From assembly GCA_036346255.1 (NCBI GenBank), contig CM070632.1:46884896-46948895 (forward strand): a stretch of DNA of 64,000 nucleotides. The letters run 5' to 3'. A program made the translations under genes and the position numbers. Within the stretch, counting starts at the first letter, position 1; every line of letters starts with the position of its first letter. The stretch is from Ampelocalamus luodianensis (Eukaryota > Streptophyta > Magnoliopsida > Poales > Poaceae). Below the pieces are notes generated by a model. The model did not search any database. It was not told where the DNA came from and worked only from the letters and a program-made list of their open reading frames with translations. Shown one piece after another: positions 11,031 through 22,962 of the stretch.

Positions 11031-11277
11031 CAGAATAGGGAGCCATTTCTGCTAGCTTTAAAAGAGTAGAGTTATATGTGGGGGATCGGATGATGATTAT
11101 CTTCGATGGTGGATGATCCTTTTTATAAAACAAGGAATAAATTTAGCACGTGAGACGAAGAGACCCATCAGGGAGCCGAAGCGGCATTGAAACGGCATTG
11201 ATGCGACGAAGAAACATATCGACAACGAAGAAACTCATCGGGCGACGAAGAAACTCACCAGGGAGCTGAATGGATAT

Positions 11278-11665
11278 TATCACAGACGGTTATAATTAAA
11301 AACCGTCTGTGAAGTCTACAATTATCACAAACGGTTCGTGTTTAGAACCGTCTATGAAGTATCACAGACGGTTTGTTGAAAACTGTTTGTGATTTTTCTA
11401 AATATCACAGACGGTTCTTAACAATAACCGTTTGATTTTTAAAAAAAATACATACGGTTATTGTTAAGAATTTAAAAATCACAGACGGTTATTGTTAAGA
11501 ACCATCTGTGATATTTCACAGATAGTTTTCATCATGATCCGTCTGTGATATTACCTCTTCATAGATGGTTTTTTGCGCAGTCAGTAACACAGACGGTCTC
11601 TAACCCAAAACCGTCTGTGATTGCATGTAATACAGACGATTTTGGTCAACCGTCTGTGATGAGCA
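11278..11665. repeat. CACTA right subterminal repeats
   Basis: Eight or more copies of CACAGACGGTT or its complement, many paired into palindromes, mirroring the left array. Some copies have decayed to CATAGATGGTT or CACAGATAGTT. Confidence 0.8.
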
Positions 11666-11670
11666 AGGTA

Positions 11671-12153
11671 GTTAGGATTGCGATCCTACTCTTAGAGTCT
11701 TATGATTCTATGAACCCACGACAGCCTGTCGATTCAAATCGCACTGTTGATCCTACTCGTAGAGACTTAGGGCAAAAAAAAATTGTAATTTTTTTAGAGG
11801 CTAGGTTTTGCTGATATTTTGTTTTAGAGCAAAATTTGTTGATATTAATTTCTAAAAATGAAACTATAAATAAACACGGAGTATACAAAATATTGTATCA
11901 GTGTGGTAATGCTAGTACAAATATCTATATGATGGCATGAGCAATCTTGAGCTTGATAATGATAAACTATTTTTATTCCTGGAGTATGTCTAACTGCTTT
12001 TAAGGAATATACATGTAGTAAACCATATAAGAATCATACAAACTTATAGTATAGATGTTAAATATATGTATTTTTACAATTTCATAGAATCACCGATTCT
12101 ACTATTTGATACTAAGATTTTGATTCTACCGAAGGTAAATCGATCCAACTCAG
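11671..12153. other. Junction region, nothing recognised
   Basis: AT-rich. GATTGCGATCCTAC near 11676 and GATTCTACCGAAGG near 12121 suggest a further small insertion with poorly matched ends, but no target duplication was found. The missing CACTA terminus may have been lost here. Confidence 0.3.
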
Positions 12154-14199
12154 GATCTCGACTCGGACTACTTTGGTGATGAGGCGTTAGTATTAGCTTT
12201 TTGTGGCAGTGGGGGCACTCTCCAGAGGAACTCAGTGCGGTGGGATTATCGCCGGGACGAAAGTGTTTTGGTGTTAATCGACCATGGCAGGGGCCGGTAC
12301 CACCTCCTCGCGTGTCACTACCGATGACAATGGGAGATGCTATTGATCGGGCTCACCGACATCGGATGACCGGATCGGTGTGCAGCGTAAAAGGTGCGAT
12401 AATTTCGCCGGTTATGGAAGGCACTCAAAATTCGTATGTACCGGAAGTTTCGCAGGCGTCACTGCCCATCATTAAGCTGGCTGGATCTATGGTCAATGGG
12501 CCGGGCCCAACTGAGACATTTTTGCATGTTAGCACACCGAACCAAACCCAAAATAAGGGACTGCCTTGGCTACGTCGGTTGCTCTGGCGTACGTGGAGAG
12601 GACATCGACCGAATCCTAAAAACGAGTACGGTGGCTGGTCAGGGACAACACAAGGTGTTCGTTGTTCTTTCGCGGAGGTTCTTTGCAATCATAGCGACAT
12701 GCATGGCGTTTGGACGGGGTCGCACAGGTGGTCAGCATTTTTCCATCAACGGTGGTACGGGGGGTCCGGCTGCTGGGCATGGCGGCATGGTCGGCTTCGG
12801 CAACGGAAGCGCTAGTTTCTCCGTCAGCGGTGGTGCAGGTGGCCAGGCTGCTGGGCCTAGCGGCACTGTTGGCTTCGACGGTGGGCAGATCACGGGCAAC
12901 AGAGGCGCTGGACCTTTTTCCGTAAGCGGTGATGCTGGCAGGCAGATTGGCTTCGGCGGTCGGCAGATCCAGGGCAATGGAGGCGCTAGACAATTTTCAG
13001 TCAGTGGTGGTACTGGCAGGCAAGCTGCAGGACCGGGCGGCGCTTTTGGCGGGCAAGGAAGCTTCCCGGTCATTGGTGTTGGCGGCAATAACCCTAATCA
13101 GCATCAGGCCCGGGTGCCTGGCGTTGGTCGTGGGAGGTTTGGAGGCGGCAACAGAGGCAGGGGGCGTGGCAGGTTCGGAGGGGGTAATCCTCATGTCAAC
13201 ACCGGTTTCGCAGGTACTGTTTTCAATGTTATTTGCTTTCGGTGTAAAGGGAAGGGGCAGGAATAGCCAATTGCAAAGCAGTCTTAATATGTGACATTTT
13301 GTGAGGGCGATGATCATTTGGCAAATAATGCTCGTTGACGCTAATACTGAGACCTATCGCTAATGTGTGTGGGTTCGGTGCCTATGGGTTGGAGTTTTAT
13401 CACATTCCAACCTCAGGGTCGAAGAAGTTGAAGAAAGAGAATAATAAGACGGGGTTTGTTAGGATCATTGGTGATCATCTGTCTGAAGTCTTTCTGATTG
13501 CAGAGCTGAGAAGACTAATTCCAATGAATTGGCAGCCACAGGTGGAGATTCAGGGTGAATACGTACTTGGTTCATTTTCCAACCAAGCTTGATATGCTTC
13601 GTATGGCAGTTATTGGGGATGTGCATGTAAAGGAGCATAAGGTGGTGTTACAATTCGTGGAATGGAATTTGAAGCCCACACCTAAGTACCAACTTCAGAA
13701 GGTTTGTGTTCAGGTTCTAGGAGTGACTTTTGAAGTTTGGGACTTTTTGAGCCTTTGTGTTATAGGGTCGATCATTGGCATAGCTTTGAGAGTGGACATG
13801 GAAAAGGTCCGCAAGAATGATTTGGTTCATATGCTAGTGGGAGTCCTGGACATAGATGCCATACCTTCAAGTGTTAAGATTGTGGTTGGCGAATATGTCT
13901 ACAACATTTTTTTTCAAAGTTGAAGTAGAGGAGGTAGTTGTTGTGGTCAAAAACATTCATCAGCAAGAGGATCATGAGGGGGATGACAACTCAGGCAGAG
14001 GCAAAGATGTTGAGATGGAAGATACAGATACTAAGAGATTCAGGAATAATTCAGATGTTAAATCAAGTGCTCCTGTGAACCGTGAGGAACAATCTACCTC
14101 GATTACTAAGGGGGATACTTTGGGGCTTATGGCATCGGATACCGTCTGGGTTGCACCAACGGCGGTCAAAAAGGAATCTGAGGCTGATGCACGCGGGGA
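12154..14199 (+). pseudogene. LINE ORF1, N-terminal part
   Basis: Reads as a plant LINE ORF1 (nucleic-acid-binding chaperone). 12154-12330 gives DLDSDYFGDEALVLAF and following residues, then the frame shifts. 12655-12722 encodes FVVLSRRFFAIIATCMAFGR, followed by a Gly-rich segment with repeated FSVSGG units (12740-13070). A zinc knuckle begins CFRCKGKG at 13230, but the expected His is Gln and the frame then breaks. 13390-13920 gives the later conserved domain and 13930-14199 an acidic linker. The frame is cut at 14199 by the hAT insertion and resumes at 17889. Confidence 0.75.
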
Positions 14200-14689
14200 C
14201 ATGGGCGGCGGCAGGGGGGTGCCCGTGGTGCACGGGCACCCCCAAAAATAAATAAAAAAAATTTATAACTAGGTATCACCACGGGCATCTCTAAAAATAA
14301 ATGAATTTTTTTAACTAGGTATAAGCACTCAGCAGTTGAGCATTTGGACTGATCATTTCAACAATTCAGCTCATCAGGCTACCAATCAGAGCAAGTCGCC
14401 AAGCACTGAGGCACTCGCACTCGCACCTTTCTAAGGCCCTCTTTGTTTAGGCTTTTTGTCTGGCTTAAAAGTAAAAAAGCCTAAGCCTAAACAAAGAGGT
14501 GGCTTTTTTGTTCGGCTTATAATAAGTTTAAGCCAATTTAAGCCTAAAAGCCATAAGTCATGGGAGAGGTGCTTTTTTTGGCTTTTGCGGAATAGAATAA
14601 CAATATGCCACTAAAGTTCGTTAAAATTACCCACGAAATGCCATTATATATAAATCCCAACCATTCCGTTTTTTTGTTGTTCCATTTTC

Positions 14690-15335
14690 CTCTCCCCCCA
14701 ATTCCCTTCGGTTCCCCACCACACCGCCGCCTCAAATCCACTTCCCCACCACGCCGTCGCCTCCCCTTCCCTCCCCCCACGCCGCCGCTCCCCTCCCCTC
14801 CCCTTCCTCTATGCCGCCACCTCCCCTCCCCTCCCCAACGTGGTCACCGTCGCGAGCAAGACGCCGCCGCCGCCTCCTCCCGACTACCCCGAAGCCGCGC
14901 CCTTCCTCCTCCGACGCCGGCCCTTCCACCTCCGACATCGGCTCTCCCTCCCCAACGCCGGCCCTCCCTCCCCCAATGTCGTCGCCCCCACGACGAAGAC
15001 GTCGCCACCTCCTCTCGACGACCCCGAAGCCGCACCCTTCCTCCTCCGACGCCGGCCCTTCCACCTTTGACGCCAGCTCTCCCTCCCCAACGCCGGCCCT
15101 CCCTCCCCCAATGCCGTCGCCCCCACGATGAAGACGTCGCCGCCTCCTCCCGACGACCCCGATGTCATCGCCCCCGCGAGGAAGACGCCGCCGCCGCCTC
15201 CCGACGACCCCGACGCCAGCCCTCCCGACGACCCCGATGTCATCGCCCCCGCGAGGAAGAAGCCGCCGCCGCCTCCCGACGACCCCGACGCCAGCCCTCC
15301 CTCCTCCGACGCCGGCCCTCCCTCAAATGCTAACT
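14690..15335 (+). repeat. GC-rich proline-coding tandem repeats
   Basis: CCTTCCTCCTCCGACGCCGG recurs 135 bp apart (14901 and 15036). GATGTCATCGCCCCCGCGAG recurs 75 bp apart (15161 and 15236). Several frames stay open on both strands because of the repeat, giving Pro/Arg-rich products such as the 242-codon frame at 14605-15333. With no domain visible I treat it as a minisatellite, perhaps from a captured 5' exon. Confidence 0.75.
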
Positions 15336-15545
15336 CAGTGTTTGCACAAATGCTTGAAAGATATGGTGTTGGTTACTTTTTATGGTGTACTACTTGTCCA
15401 AATTCTGAAATTGTTTGCATATGTACTCTCAAGGATACTGCAAGAGAAATCTTGAGGGCAGCTCCTTTATACTGACACATCATCACCTTCAGCATTGTCC
15501 ATCTCAGGGTCACAACCTGATGAAGGAACATCATCCTTCTTGCTT

Positions 15546-15890
15546 TCAGAACCAGATGGGCGAGACCTGGACGTCCACTGCCATCCATGTGCTAGAGGTG
15601 GAGTCACAACTGGGTGTGGTGCTTTCAATTGCTTTAGTAGACTTAGTTTGTGGTGGTGGCCTAGGATTGCCTCGCGGCAGCCTCACGATCGTAAAGTTGT
15701 GCCCAGTTGTTCCTAGAAGGGCGTGAAGATCCATTGCCATTCCATGCTTGCCGTCTTTGTAGTAGGTGCAGCATTTGAGGAGGAACTCCATGGTGTCCAT
15801 TGTCCCCTCCCAACTGTTTGCCCTGATTTCTTCGACCTCTTCTCAATAGTCTCCCAACCACCCCCTGGATGTGGGACATGATTATGCATA
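15546..15890 (-). pseudogene. Unidentified ORF fragment in Harbinger-type element
   Basis: Minus-strand frame with EEVEEIRANSWEGTMDTMEF followed by LLKCCTYYKDGKHGMAMDL. One stop (TGA) falls just upstream where Trp would fit, and the ORF ends at 15546. It looks like real coding sequence in its mixed composition, but I cannot assign a family. It lies tail-in against the proline-rich repeats and is probably a captured or decayed fragment. Confidence 0.35.
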
Positions 15891-16671
15891 GTTAGATAAA
15901 ATAATCGAACAATTTTTATGTATGATGACAACAATTGAAAATTCCACTGCAGAGTAGAACAATGCTAATTAATTTTTAATCATAGTCTTAATGGATGAGA
16001 AGAAACAGTTCAGAATTCGATTGCAAACTAACATGCGAAAATGATGTAATCATTCAATCTTTAGTAGTAAGTGTACAACTATCGATTTTTAGCGATAAAT
16101 GCGTGAACCAAAAGCTAATGCATGGTTCTAATTGTCAAGCAATGCATGCATTTCATTATAGGCTTAATACATACTAAGGTACACCATGTAGTAACTGGTA
16201 ATGCATGAGCAATTGAGCATAAATGTAGGACAAATAATAATAGCGTTAAGAAAACAGCAGACAAGCAGCCAAACAGTTTCATGGTAGGCGATAATGTATC
16301 ATGTAGTAACAGTTTCAGGAAGTGCTCTCCGTAGGCGATAATGTATCATGGTAGGACTCTTTTGAGTGTGACTGTCTCACAATACCCAGTTTCAATTTTC
16401 TAGTTCAACTTCAATGGCCTATGTACTTATATGATGTGTTTGTGCAAAAATAAGTTTAAATACATGCTTAACAAGATCTTTTAAACCCTTAAGGGCATTT
16501 CAGACCTTTCATTGTTCACACACAACTCAATAAGTCAACATCCTATAAAAAGCCTGATTACCAAACAACAAAGTTTGGCTTAAAAGCTTAAAGGCTTATA
16601 AGCTGATTAAGCCAAAAAGCTGGCTTTAAGCTATAAGCCAAAAAGCCTAAGCCTAAACAAAGAGGGCCTAA

Positions 16672-17419
16672 GTCATTGTACAATCGATCACAGATAGTAC
16701 TATCACAAAAGACTAGTTGTACAAGCTAGCCAATGCTTTTGGTATCTGCTCTGACGAAACATTTTAGTTCTTAGTGCAACCTTTTGTTCCTGTCATGGTG
16801 TCATCTCGGCTAGCTACAATCGCCAACTGAAACAATCACTTCCTGATGCACACCTGCAGAGTACCAGTAATTTATTTCTGGGTATAACCATAGACGGAGA
16901 CAGTAGGGGTGCCCGGACACATCAAAAAATCGAAAATATTTTCAGGGATCAGTTCTGTATTTGAGCCATATTCATAGTACTCCTTGGTGTGCACTCTCTT
17001 GGAAGCTCATCTCACAACCCACGGTCTGCTCGTGCCTACACCAGCCCACAGCCATCTCATCACTCACCAGCCCACAGCCATCTCTATCTCCAATACTCTA
17101 ACTTCTCCCCAATTTGGTTCCTACGGCTCAGCGGGTTGTGCGGCGGAGAGGAGGAGCGGTGGGCGGCGTGGCACTAGTGTGGGAGCAGCAAATAGCAGTA
17201 GGCGACGCACAACACACTAAGACCAATGGTTTTGCAGGTGTGCAAGGAGCAACTTCCATTTTTCTCATATTCATATTATTATACAAGTCATTTCCCAAAT
17301 TGGTTACTATAGTAATGACATGCAAAAAGATATTAGTAGACAATTTTCTCCGTTCTTTTTTTCTTGACGTTTTTTTACTTTTAACGGGCAAATTCTTGCC
17401 TTTGTTGGGCGATGCGTAG
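16672..17419. other. hAT interior, no confirmed gene
   Basis: 16960-17240 looks like a leader or first exon (CCACAGCCATCTC repeats, then GC-rich codons). A related-looking GC-rich stretch precedes a similar terminus near 53737. No protein domain is visible. Confidence 0.35.
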
Positions 17420-17820
17420 TTTGAAGCAGTGAAAACTTTTTCGGTGAAATTTCGGCGGTTACCGGCGAAAATTGGATCTACTAGACCCTTCCGGTAAAAT
17501 TTTCAACCGGCCAAAAAATTTCGAATTTGCTAGTTTTTTGACAAATATAAAAAAAGTTTGTAACCATATGCAAACACAAGAGTGCACATGCCATGGTGGA
17601 AACACCCTTAGTCTTGAAGAGGTTTGTTCTGTTTCGAACCTTGGCTATGCATTTTTTTTCTGTATTTTTCGTTTTAACTTCACAAAAAAAAAATCAAATT
17701 CCGATTCGAAAATTCCGGCCGAAATAAATCTGAAAATTCCAGTAACCGCCGGTAACCGGGTCTATCGCTAAATTCTGAAATTTTTTCCCAACCGGTAGCT
17801 TTTTCCTTGGTTTAAACTAA
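17420..17820. mobile_element. Inverted-repeat element with GGTTACCGG motifs
   Basis: The left half contains GTGAAATTTCGGCGGTTACC and AACCGGCCAAAAAATTTCGA. The right half contains the matching complements (GTAACCGCCGGTAACCGGGT, TTCGAAAATTCCGGCC in inverted order). The ends are imperfect and no target duplication was confirmed. Confidence 0.5.
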
Positions 17821-17888
17821 TCGTACACGGTGTTACTTTGTTTGTGCACCCCCAACACTAAATTCCTGGCTCCGCCACTGTGCGGGGA

Positions 17889-18835
17889 TGGTGCGTTCAT
17901 TGTGAACAGTCAGGGGCAGAGGTCGAATGCTAACTTAGTTGGTTTACCCTAAGCTAAGAAGGTGTCGGGTGTTGGTCTGGGGGAGAAAGCTAGTTTTACG
18001 GCAGATGGAGAGCTGGAAGCTGCTGTTGTTAGCCCAACGGGGCAGAAATTTGCTTCGCCTACTGTGGTGTTGAGTGTATTGCCTGCGGCAGCAGTGGGAA
18101 GTGATTCCAAGGCAGCTGATGTTTTTGTTCCTAAGGTGGATGTGGTTACTAAGGGTTCGGTCGCAACAGAGGCTAGTGTAGACCTCATCATCGAAGAAAA
18201 GGAACTAGCTAGTGTAGCCTGCTCGCACGTGCGAATCACGAGCCCAGTCCGACAAACAAAAGAGGCTATCATGCCATCCCCTTGGTTGGATGTTTCTGCG
18301 GCTAACCATGGGAAGGATGAGGCTAAATCTTTGCATGCCAAGTCTGTACACAACAAGGTGACAAGTGTGGTGGTTCACCCGGTGGAGTCTAGGCAGAGTG
18401 AACGCATCAAGAGGTAGTAGTTCGGTGATAAGGACTTAGTCAAGAAGGCTACGCGGTGTGCGAAAGTTTGAAACCTCAAACTAGATTCAAGTAAGTCTGG
18501 TAATAAATTTTCTTTTTTATCTTTTTCTGATGAGCAAGTTATTGAAAAAGTTGCTAGCGTCGGAATTTCTTTAGGAGATGATAGTGCTGAGATTGGTAGT
18601 ACTATTAAAAGTATTAAGAATCTTGAATTAGGGAGATTAAAAAAAAATAAAGGAATTGTAGATGTTGAGGTGTTGGAGGAGGAGAATCAGGATTATTGTG
18701 ATATCTCATCCCTTAACCATTTCTGTAGTGATTTAGATGATGTTTTGTTGGAGGACGATTTTACATTGGTAACAAATAAAAAAAGGTCATCCAGCTCCGG
18801 GAAGAAGAAAGGAAAAAAATTATCATAATAGGCCA
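17889..18835 (+). pseudogene. LINE ORF1, C-terminal part and linker
   Basis: Continues the frame broken at 14199. After 17 or so codons a TAA (17950-17952) occurs, then a clean frame runs to 18417 (Ala/Val-rich, ending SRQSERIKR). Further pieces with SFSDEQVIEKVASVGISLGD and a Ser/Lys-rich end reach 18830. The style matches the region between the zinc knuckle and endonuclease of rice L1 elements. Stops at 17950, 18415 and 18826 kill it. Confidence 0.65.
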
Positions 18836-18853
18836 ATCAAATTAATGTTGACA

Positions 18854-21800
18854 AGAAATGTCTTTTTTGGAATAGCAAAGGTCTAGGAGACTTGGCTAAA
18901 CATCATTATATTAGTGAAGTGGTGAAGGAGCAGCATTTAGATTTTGTTGTCATTCTTGAAACTAGTAAAAAAGACTTCTCAGTGTCTTGTCTTAATCATC
19001 TCTGTGGTGGTTGGGAGTTTTTGTGGCATTTTTCTCTGCCACAAGGACGGTCGGGGGGTGGGGGTGGGTATCTTTTTAGGGGGACCCTCGGGTATACGAT
19101 ATTGGTTCTATTGATGCTGGTAATTTCTATGTAAAGTTTCACCTAAAATCGTGATGATGATTTCCAATAGTTCTTGTGGCTGTTTACGGTGTAGCTCAAA
19201 CTCAATTCAAGGATAAGTTCCTTACTGAACTTATTCATGCATGTAGAAAAGAATCACTTTCAATTTTAATTAGAGGTGATTTTAATATTATTAGGCACTC
19301 AGGTGAAAAAATAATGATAACATTGAGTATAAATGGCTATTTTTGTTTAATGCGATGATTAATACTTTGGACTTAAGGGAAATTGATTTATCTAGTAGGT
19401 AATATACTTGGGACAATTCGTTAGCTAATCCAACTTTTGAAAAGCTAGATCGAGTTTTAATGAGTACAGACTAGGAGCATAAATTTTCGTTGGTCACAGT
19501 CAATACTCTTGAAAGGTCTTTGTCCGATCATACGCCATTACTTTTAAATACGAGAGAGGCTTCCTATGGAGGGAATCAACCTTTATTTAAATTTGAATTA
19601 GGTTGGCTGTATATAGAAGGTTTTAGGGAAATGGTGGTGGATGTGTGGAAAAGAGAAAAAAGATGTCATTCTGCTTTACAAATTTGGCAATGTAAGGTTA
19701 GAACTCTTAGACAATATCTTCGCGGTTGGGCTAAAAATTACAGTGGGACTTATAAAAAGGAAAAGAAAGAGCTCAACTTGAAAATTGATAAGTTAGATAA
19801 AAAAGCTGAGTTCGTGAGTTTGTTTGACGATGAGCGTAATTTTAAAAAATATGCTAATGAGAGATTGATACATCTTTTAAGAGAAGAAGAAATGAAATGG
19901 TTCCAAAGATCCAAAGTGAAATTTCTTTTGGAGGGAGATAGAAATATAAGATTTTATCATTTGATTGTGAATGGTAAACATAGAAGACAAAGAATCTTTC
20001 AGCATGAACAAGAGGAGGGGATAATTCGGGGAAATGTACAATTAAAAAAGTATATCACCAATTATTATAAAGGGTTGTTTGGTCCATCCGACGTCAATCA
20101 TTTATCCATAATTGGTGTCTTTAGGATGATATATCTCAAGTTTCGGATACTGATAACAATTTCTTTACCTAGCAGTTCACTGAGAAGGAGGTGAAAGAAG
20201 CGATCTTTCAAATGGACCATAACAAAACACCTAAGTCGGATGGTTTCCTAGCTGGGTTCTATCAGGTGTTTTGGGAAGTCATTAAAAATGACATGATGAT
20301 CATGTTTCATGATTTTCATAGTTGTACTTTGCCTCTTTTTAGCTTGAATTTTGGGATCATTATTATGCTTCCCAAAAAATAGATGCTAAGCAAATACAGC
20401 AGTACCGACCTATTTTGTCTTCTAAATGTTAGTTTTAAAGTGTTTACTAAAGTTGCTACTAATAGAATTATTGGTGTAGCTAATAAGGTTATTAAATCAT
20501 CCCAATTGGCGTTTATGCAGGGGAGATTTATTCTTGATGGATTAGTCATACTATATGAAACCATTCATGAGCTACATAAACAAAAAATGGATGGAATAGT
20601 ATTCAAGGTAGATTTTTGAGAAAGCCTATGATAAAGTAAAATAGTCGTTTTTACTTCACACCTTGAGGATGAAAGGTTTTTCACCTAAGTGGTGTGCCTG
20701 GGTGGAAAGTTTCGTTAAGGGCGGGAGTGTTGGAATAAAAGTCAATGAGGATATTGGGTCTTTTTTTCAAACTCAAAAAGGTCTTAGGCAAGGTGATCCT
20801 ATGTCCCCAATTCTTTTTAATATTGTTGTGGACATGCTTCCCATCTTTATTTCAAAAACTAAAGAAATAGGTCTTTTATCGGGAGTAGTTCCCCCACTTG
20901 ATTGATGATTGGTTGTCAATATTACAGTATGCTGATGATACTATTCTCTTCTTGAATAGTGATTTAGAACAAACAAAAAATCTAAAACTTATTCTTTGTG
21001 TCTTTGAACAATTATCATGTTTAAAGATTAATTTTCACAAGCGAGTTTTTTTGTTTTGGTAATGCCAAAGAAGTGGAACATCAATATACTCAGTTATTTG
21101 GTTGTGAAGTGGGTACCTTTCCTTTCAGGTATTTAGGTATTCCAATTCACTGCAAAAAAAAGGAATTGTGATTGGAAAGGGGTTGAGGATACAGTTAAAA
21201 AGAAACTTAGTAGTTAGAAAGAAAAAAAAAACATGTCTGTTGATGGACGATTAGTTCTTATTAACTCGGTGCTTAGCAGTCTGCCAATGTTTATGTTAAT
21301 CTTTTTTTGAGGTTCGTAGAGAGGTTCTCAAAAGGCTAGATTTTTATCGGTCTAGATTTTACTAGCAGACTGACAGCCATAAACGTAAATATAGGCTTGC
21401 TAAATGGAGTTTAGTGTGCACACCTAAAGAGCAGGGCAGTTTAGGCATTCAAAACTTAGACACAAAAAATAAAAGTTTACTAGGTAAATGGTTGTTTAAG
21501 CTGCTTAATGAAGAAAGGGTATGGCAATCATTACTAACAAGGAAATATTTGGGTGAGAAGAGTCTTTTGCAGGTGATTAATAAACTTGAGACTTCCCATT
21601 TTTTGTCGGGTCTAATGAAAATTAAAGATCATTTTTTTTCATTTTGGTTCATTCCAGGTTAAAAACGGAATGCAAACCAGGTTTTGGGATGATATTTGGT
21701 TAGGAGATTCTCCACTGAAAAATCAATATCCAACTCTTTATAATGTGGTGAGGAGAAAGAATGATACAGTGGCAATAAGTCTGGGATCGGCTTCTTTACA

Positions 21801-22330
21801 TATTTCATTTTGAAGATCTATTAGTGGGCCTAAGTTACATACTTGGAATGAGTTAATTTTGATAATTGCTAATTTACAATTGAACTCTCAAATAGATGTT
21901 TTCAGGTGGAATTTAAATAAGTTTGGAATTTTCTCGGCACAGTCTTTTTATGTAGCACTAATTGGAAATACCCGAGCTCCCATTAGAGATTTCTTTTGGC
22001 GCATTAAACTTCCTTTAAAAGTGAAAAAATTTCTTTGGTATCTCAAGAGAGGGGTTTTATTAACTAAAGATAATTTGTTCAAAAGAAATTGGAGGGAAAG
22101 CAAAATGTGTTGTTTTGTATTAAAGAAGAAACAATTCGGTATCTTTTTATTGACTGCCCCTTTGCACATCTTGGATGGTGGGATTTTCACTGTGCGTTTA
22201 ATTTATCTCCTCCTGTGAGTATAGAAAATATGTTTGGGGATTGGTTAGTCGGTATTCCAAAAAATTTAAAGTCACAACTCCTAGTGGGAGATAGTGTCTT
22301 ATGTTAGTCTATTTGTTTATGTCGGAATAA
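18854..22330 (+). pseudogene. LINE ORF2: endonuclease, reverse transcriptase, zinc-finger region
   Basis: The endonuclease begins CLFWNSKGLGD (18857). It keeps the Glu of VILET, GDFN at 19275-19286, LDRVLMSTD near 19452 and SDHTPLL at 19523-19543; it would nick target DNA to prime reverse transcription. The reverse transcriptase retains KGLRQGDPMSPILFNIVVDM (20780-20840) and the catalytic YADD (20928-20939). A C-terminal region with a zf-RVT-like Cys/His pattern (DCPFAHLGWWDF near 22155) ends near 22330. At least ten stops and frameshifts (for example after 19134, 20194, 20382, 20618, 20904) make it non-functional. Confidence 0.85.
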
Positions 22331-22690
22331 GGTTGTTTTTGACAAAAAGAGTATCACTAATCCCTTGTAGGTTATTTTTCGAGTGGGCACTGGCTAAGTG
22401 CTTGGGCAAATATGCAGACATCGGCCTAGAAGGAGGCTATGTGGGCTAGAAGCGCCAGATTGGAGTTTATGGCGAAGCAAATCTTAAACTTCATAGGTGA
22501 TGATTTAGTCACATGATTAGTAATGATTGAATTTTAATTCAGTCGTCTTTTGGTTGTAAGGCTTCAAGCCACAGTTAACCATATTTGGTAATCTTGGTAC
22601 CTTAAACTTTTAAATAAAATAGGTTATGTGCATCTTTGATACAAAGGCTAGGAGAGTTTTTGCTCTTCCATTATCTAAAAAAATTTAAAA
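22331..22690 (+). other. LINE 3' untranslated region
   Basis: Ends with GCATCTTTGATACAAAGGCT and a short A-rich run near 22675-22690, in the style of rice LINE 3' ends. No target duplication could be matched because the 5' end is uncertain. Confidence 0.5.
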
Positions 22691-22704
22691 TCATGTATCC
22701 ACCA

Positions 22705-22885
22705 CTACATGTGTAGGATACCCTAGTGGCGAGGCACATTTTCTCTCTGGTTGATGACCAGGGTTCAATTCGCACTGGTCACAAATTGAGTGAGTTATTT
22801 GTATGAATTTTCTTACTATAATTTTCTAGGATTCGAACATCTGACGTATGGTTACGAGCACTAGTCGATTATTCCACCATCTTAA
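22705..22885 (+). mobile_element. Possible SINE fragment
   Basis: CCCTAGTGGCGAGG followed ~40 bases later by AGGGTTCAATTCGC resembles Pol III A and B boxes. A second tRNA-like complement (ATTCGAACATC) follows at 22830. No flanking duplication was found, so this is tentative. Confidence 0.3.
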
Positions 22886-22962
22886 AGAAAAAGTTGAGCC
22901 CAGCAGCCAACGGGTTAAACTCTCTAGCCAGCGAAGATCCCAAGTGGATCCTTGGACTTTAA

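Larger units (their letters stand above)
14435..16668. mobile_element. PIF/Harbinger-type element with captured sequence
   Basis: The terminal inverted repeats start GGCCCTCTTTGTTTAGGC (14435-14452) and end with its exact complement at 16651-16668. Inside them lie further AAGCCTAAGCC-type repeats. The target duplication is TAA on both sides (14432-14434 and 16669-16671), which fits PIF/Harbinger. No transposase or Myb-like ORF1 is recognisable, so it is non-autonomous. At 2.2 kb it is too long for a simple MITE and carries GC-rich tandem repeats and an ORF fragment that look acquired. Confidence 0.85.
14200..17880. mobile_element. Non-autonomous hAT-type insertion in LINE ORF1
   Basis: The right end reads CCTGGCTCCGCCACTG (17865-17880). 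The left end, CATGGGCGGCGGCAGG, is a diverged complement of it (12 of 16 positions). The flanks are CGCGGGGA (14192-14199) and TGCGGGGA (17881-17888), an 8-bp duplication with one mismatch, as expected for hAT. Removing the element and one flank copy restores the LINE reading frame exactly. No hAT transposase is visible. It contains the Harbinger-type element below and an inverted-repeat element at 17420-17820. Confidence 0.8.
12154..22690 (+). mobile_element. Decayed L1-type LINE interrupted by a hAT insertion
   Basis: ORF1 (Gly-rich region, zinc knuckle) and ORF2 (endonuclease, reverse transcriptase, C-terminal zinc-finger region) appear in order on the plus strand. The sequence tails off after a 3' region ending near 22690 in a short A-rich run (AAAAAAATTTAAAA). 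Excluding the 3.7-kb insertion it is about 6.9 kb, typical of plant L1 LINEs. Many stops and frameshifts make it inactive. The 5' end is uncertain and may include 6938-7240. Confidence 0.85.

Noticed and set aside
12201..12815. 204-codon plus ORF
   Set aside because: A frame overlapping the LINE ORF1; the coherent LINE-like translation switches into the frame at 12436-13266.
14605..15333. 242-codon proline/arginine-rich ORF
   Set aside because: Produced by GC-rich tandem repeats whose frames are open on both strands; no domain and no plausible start context.
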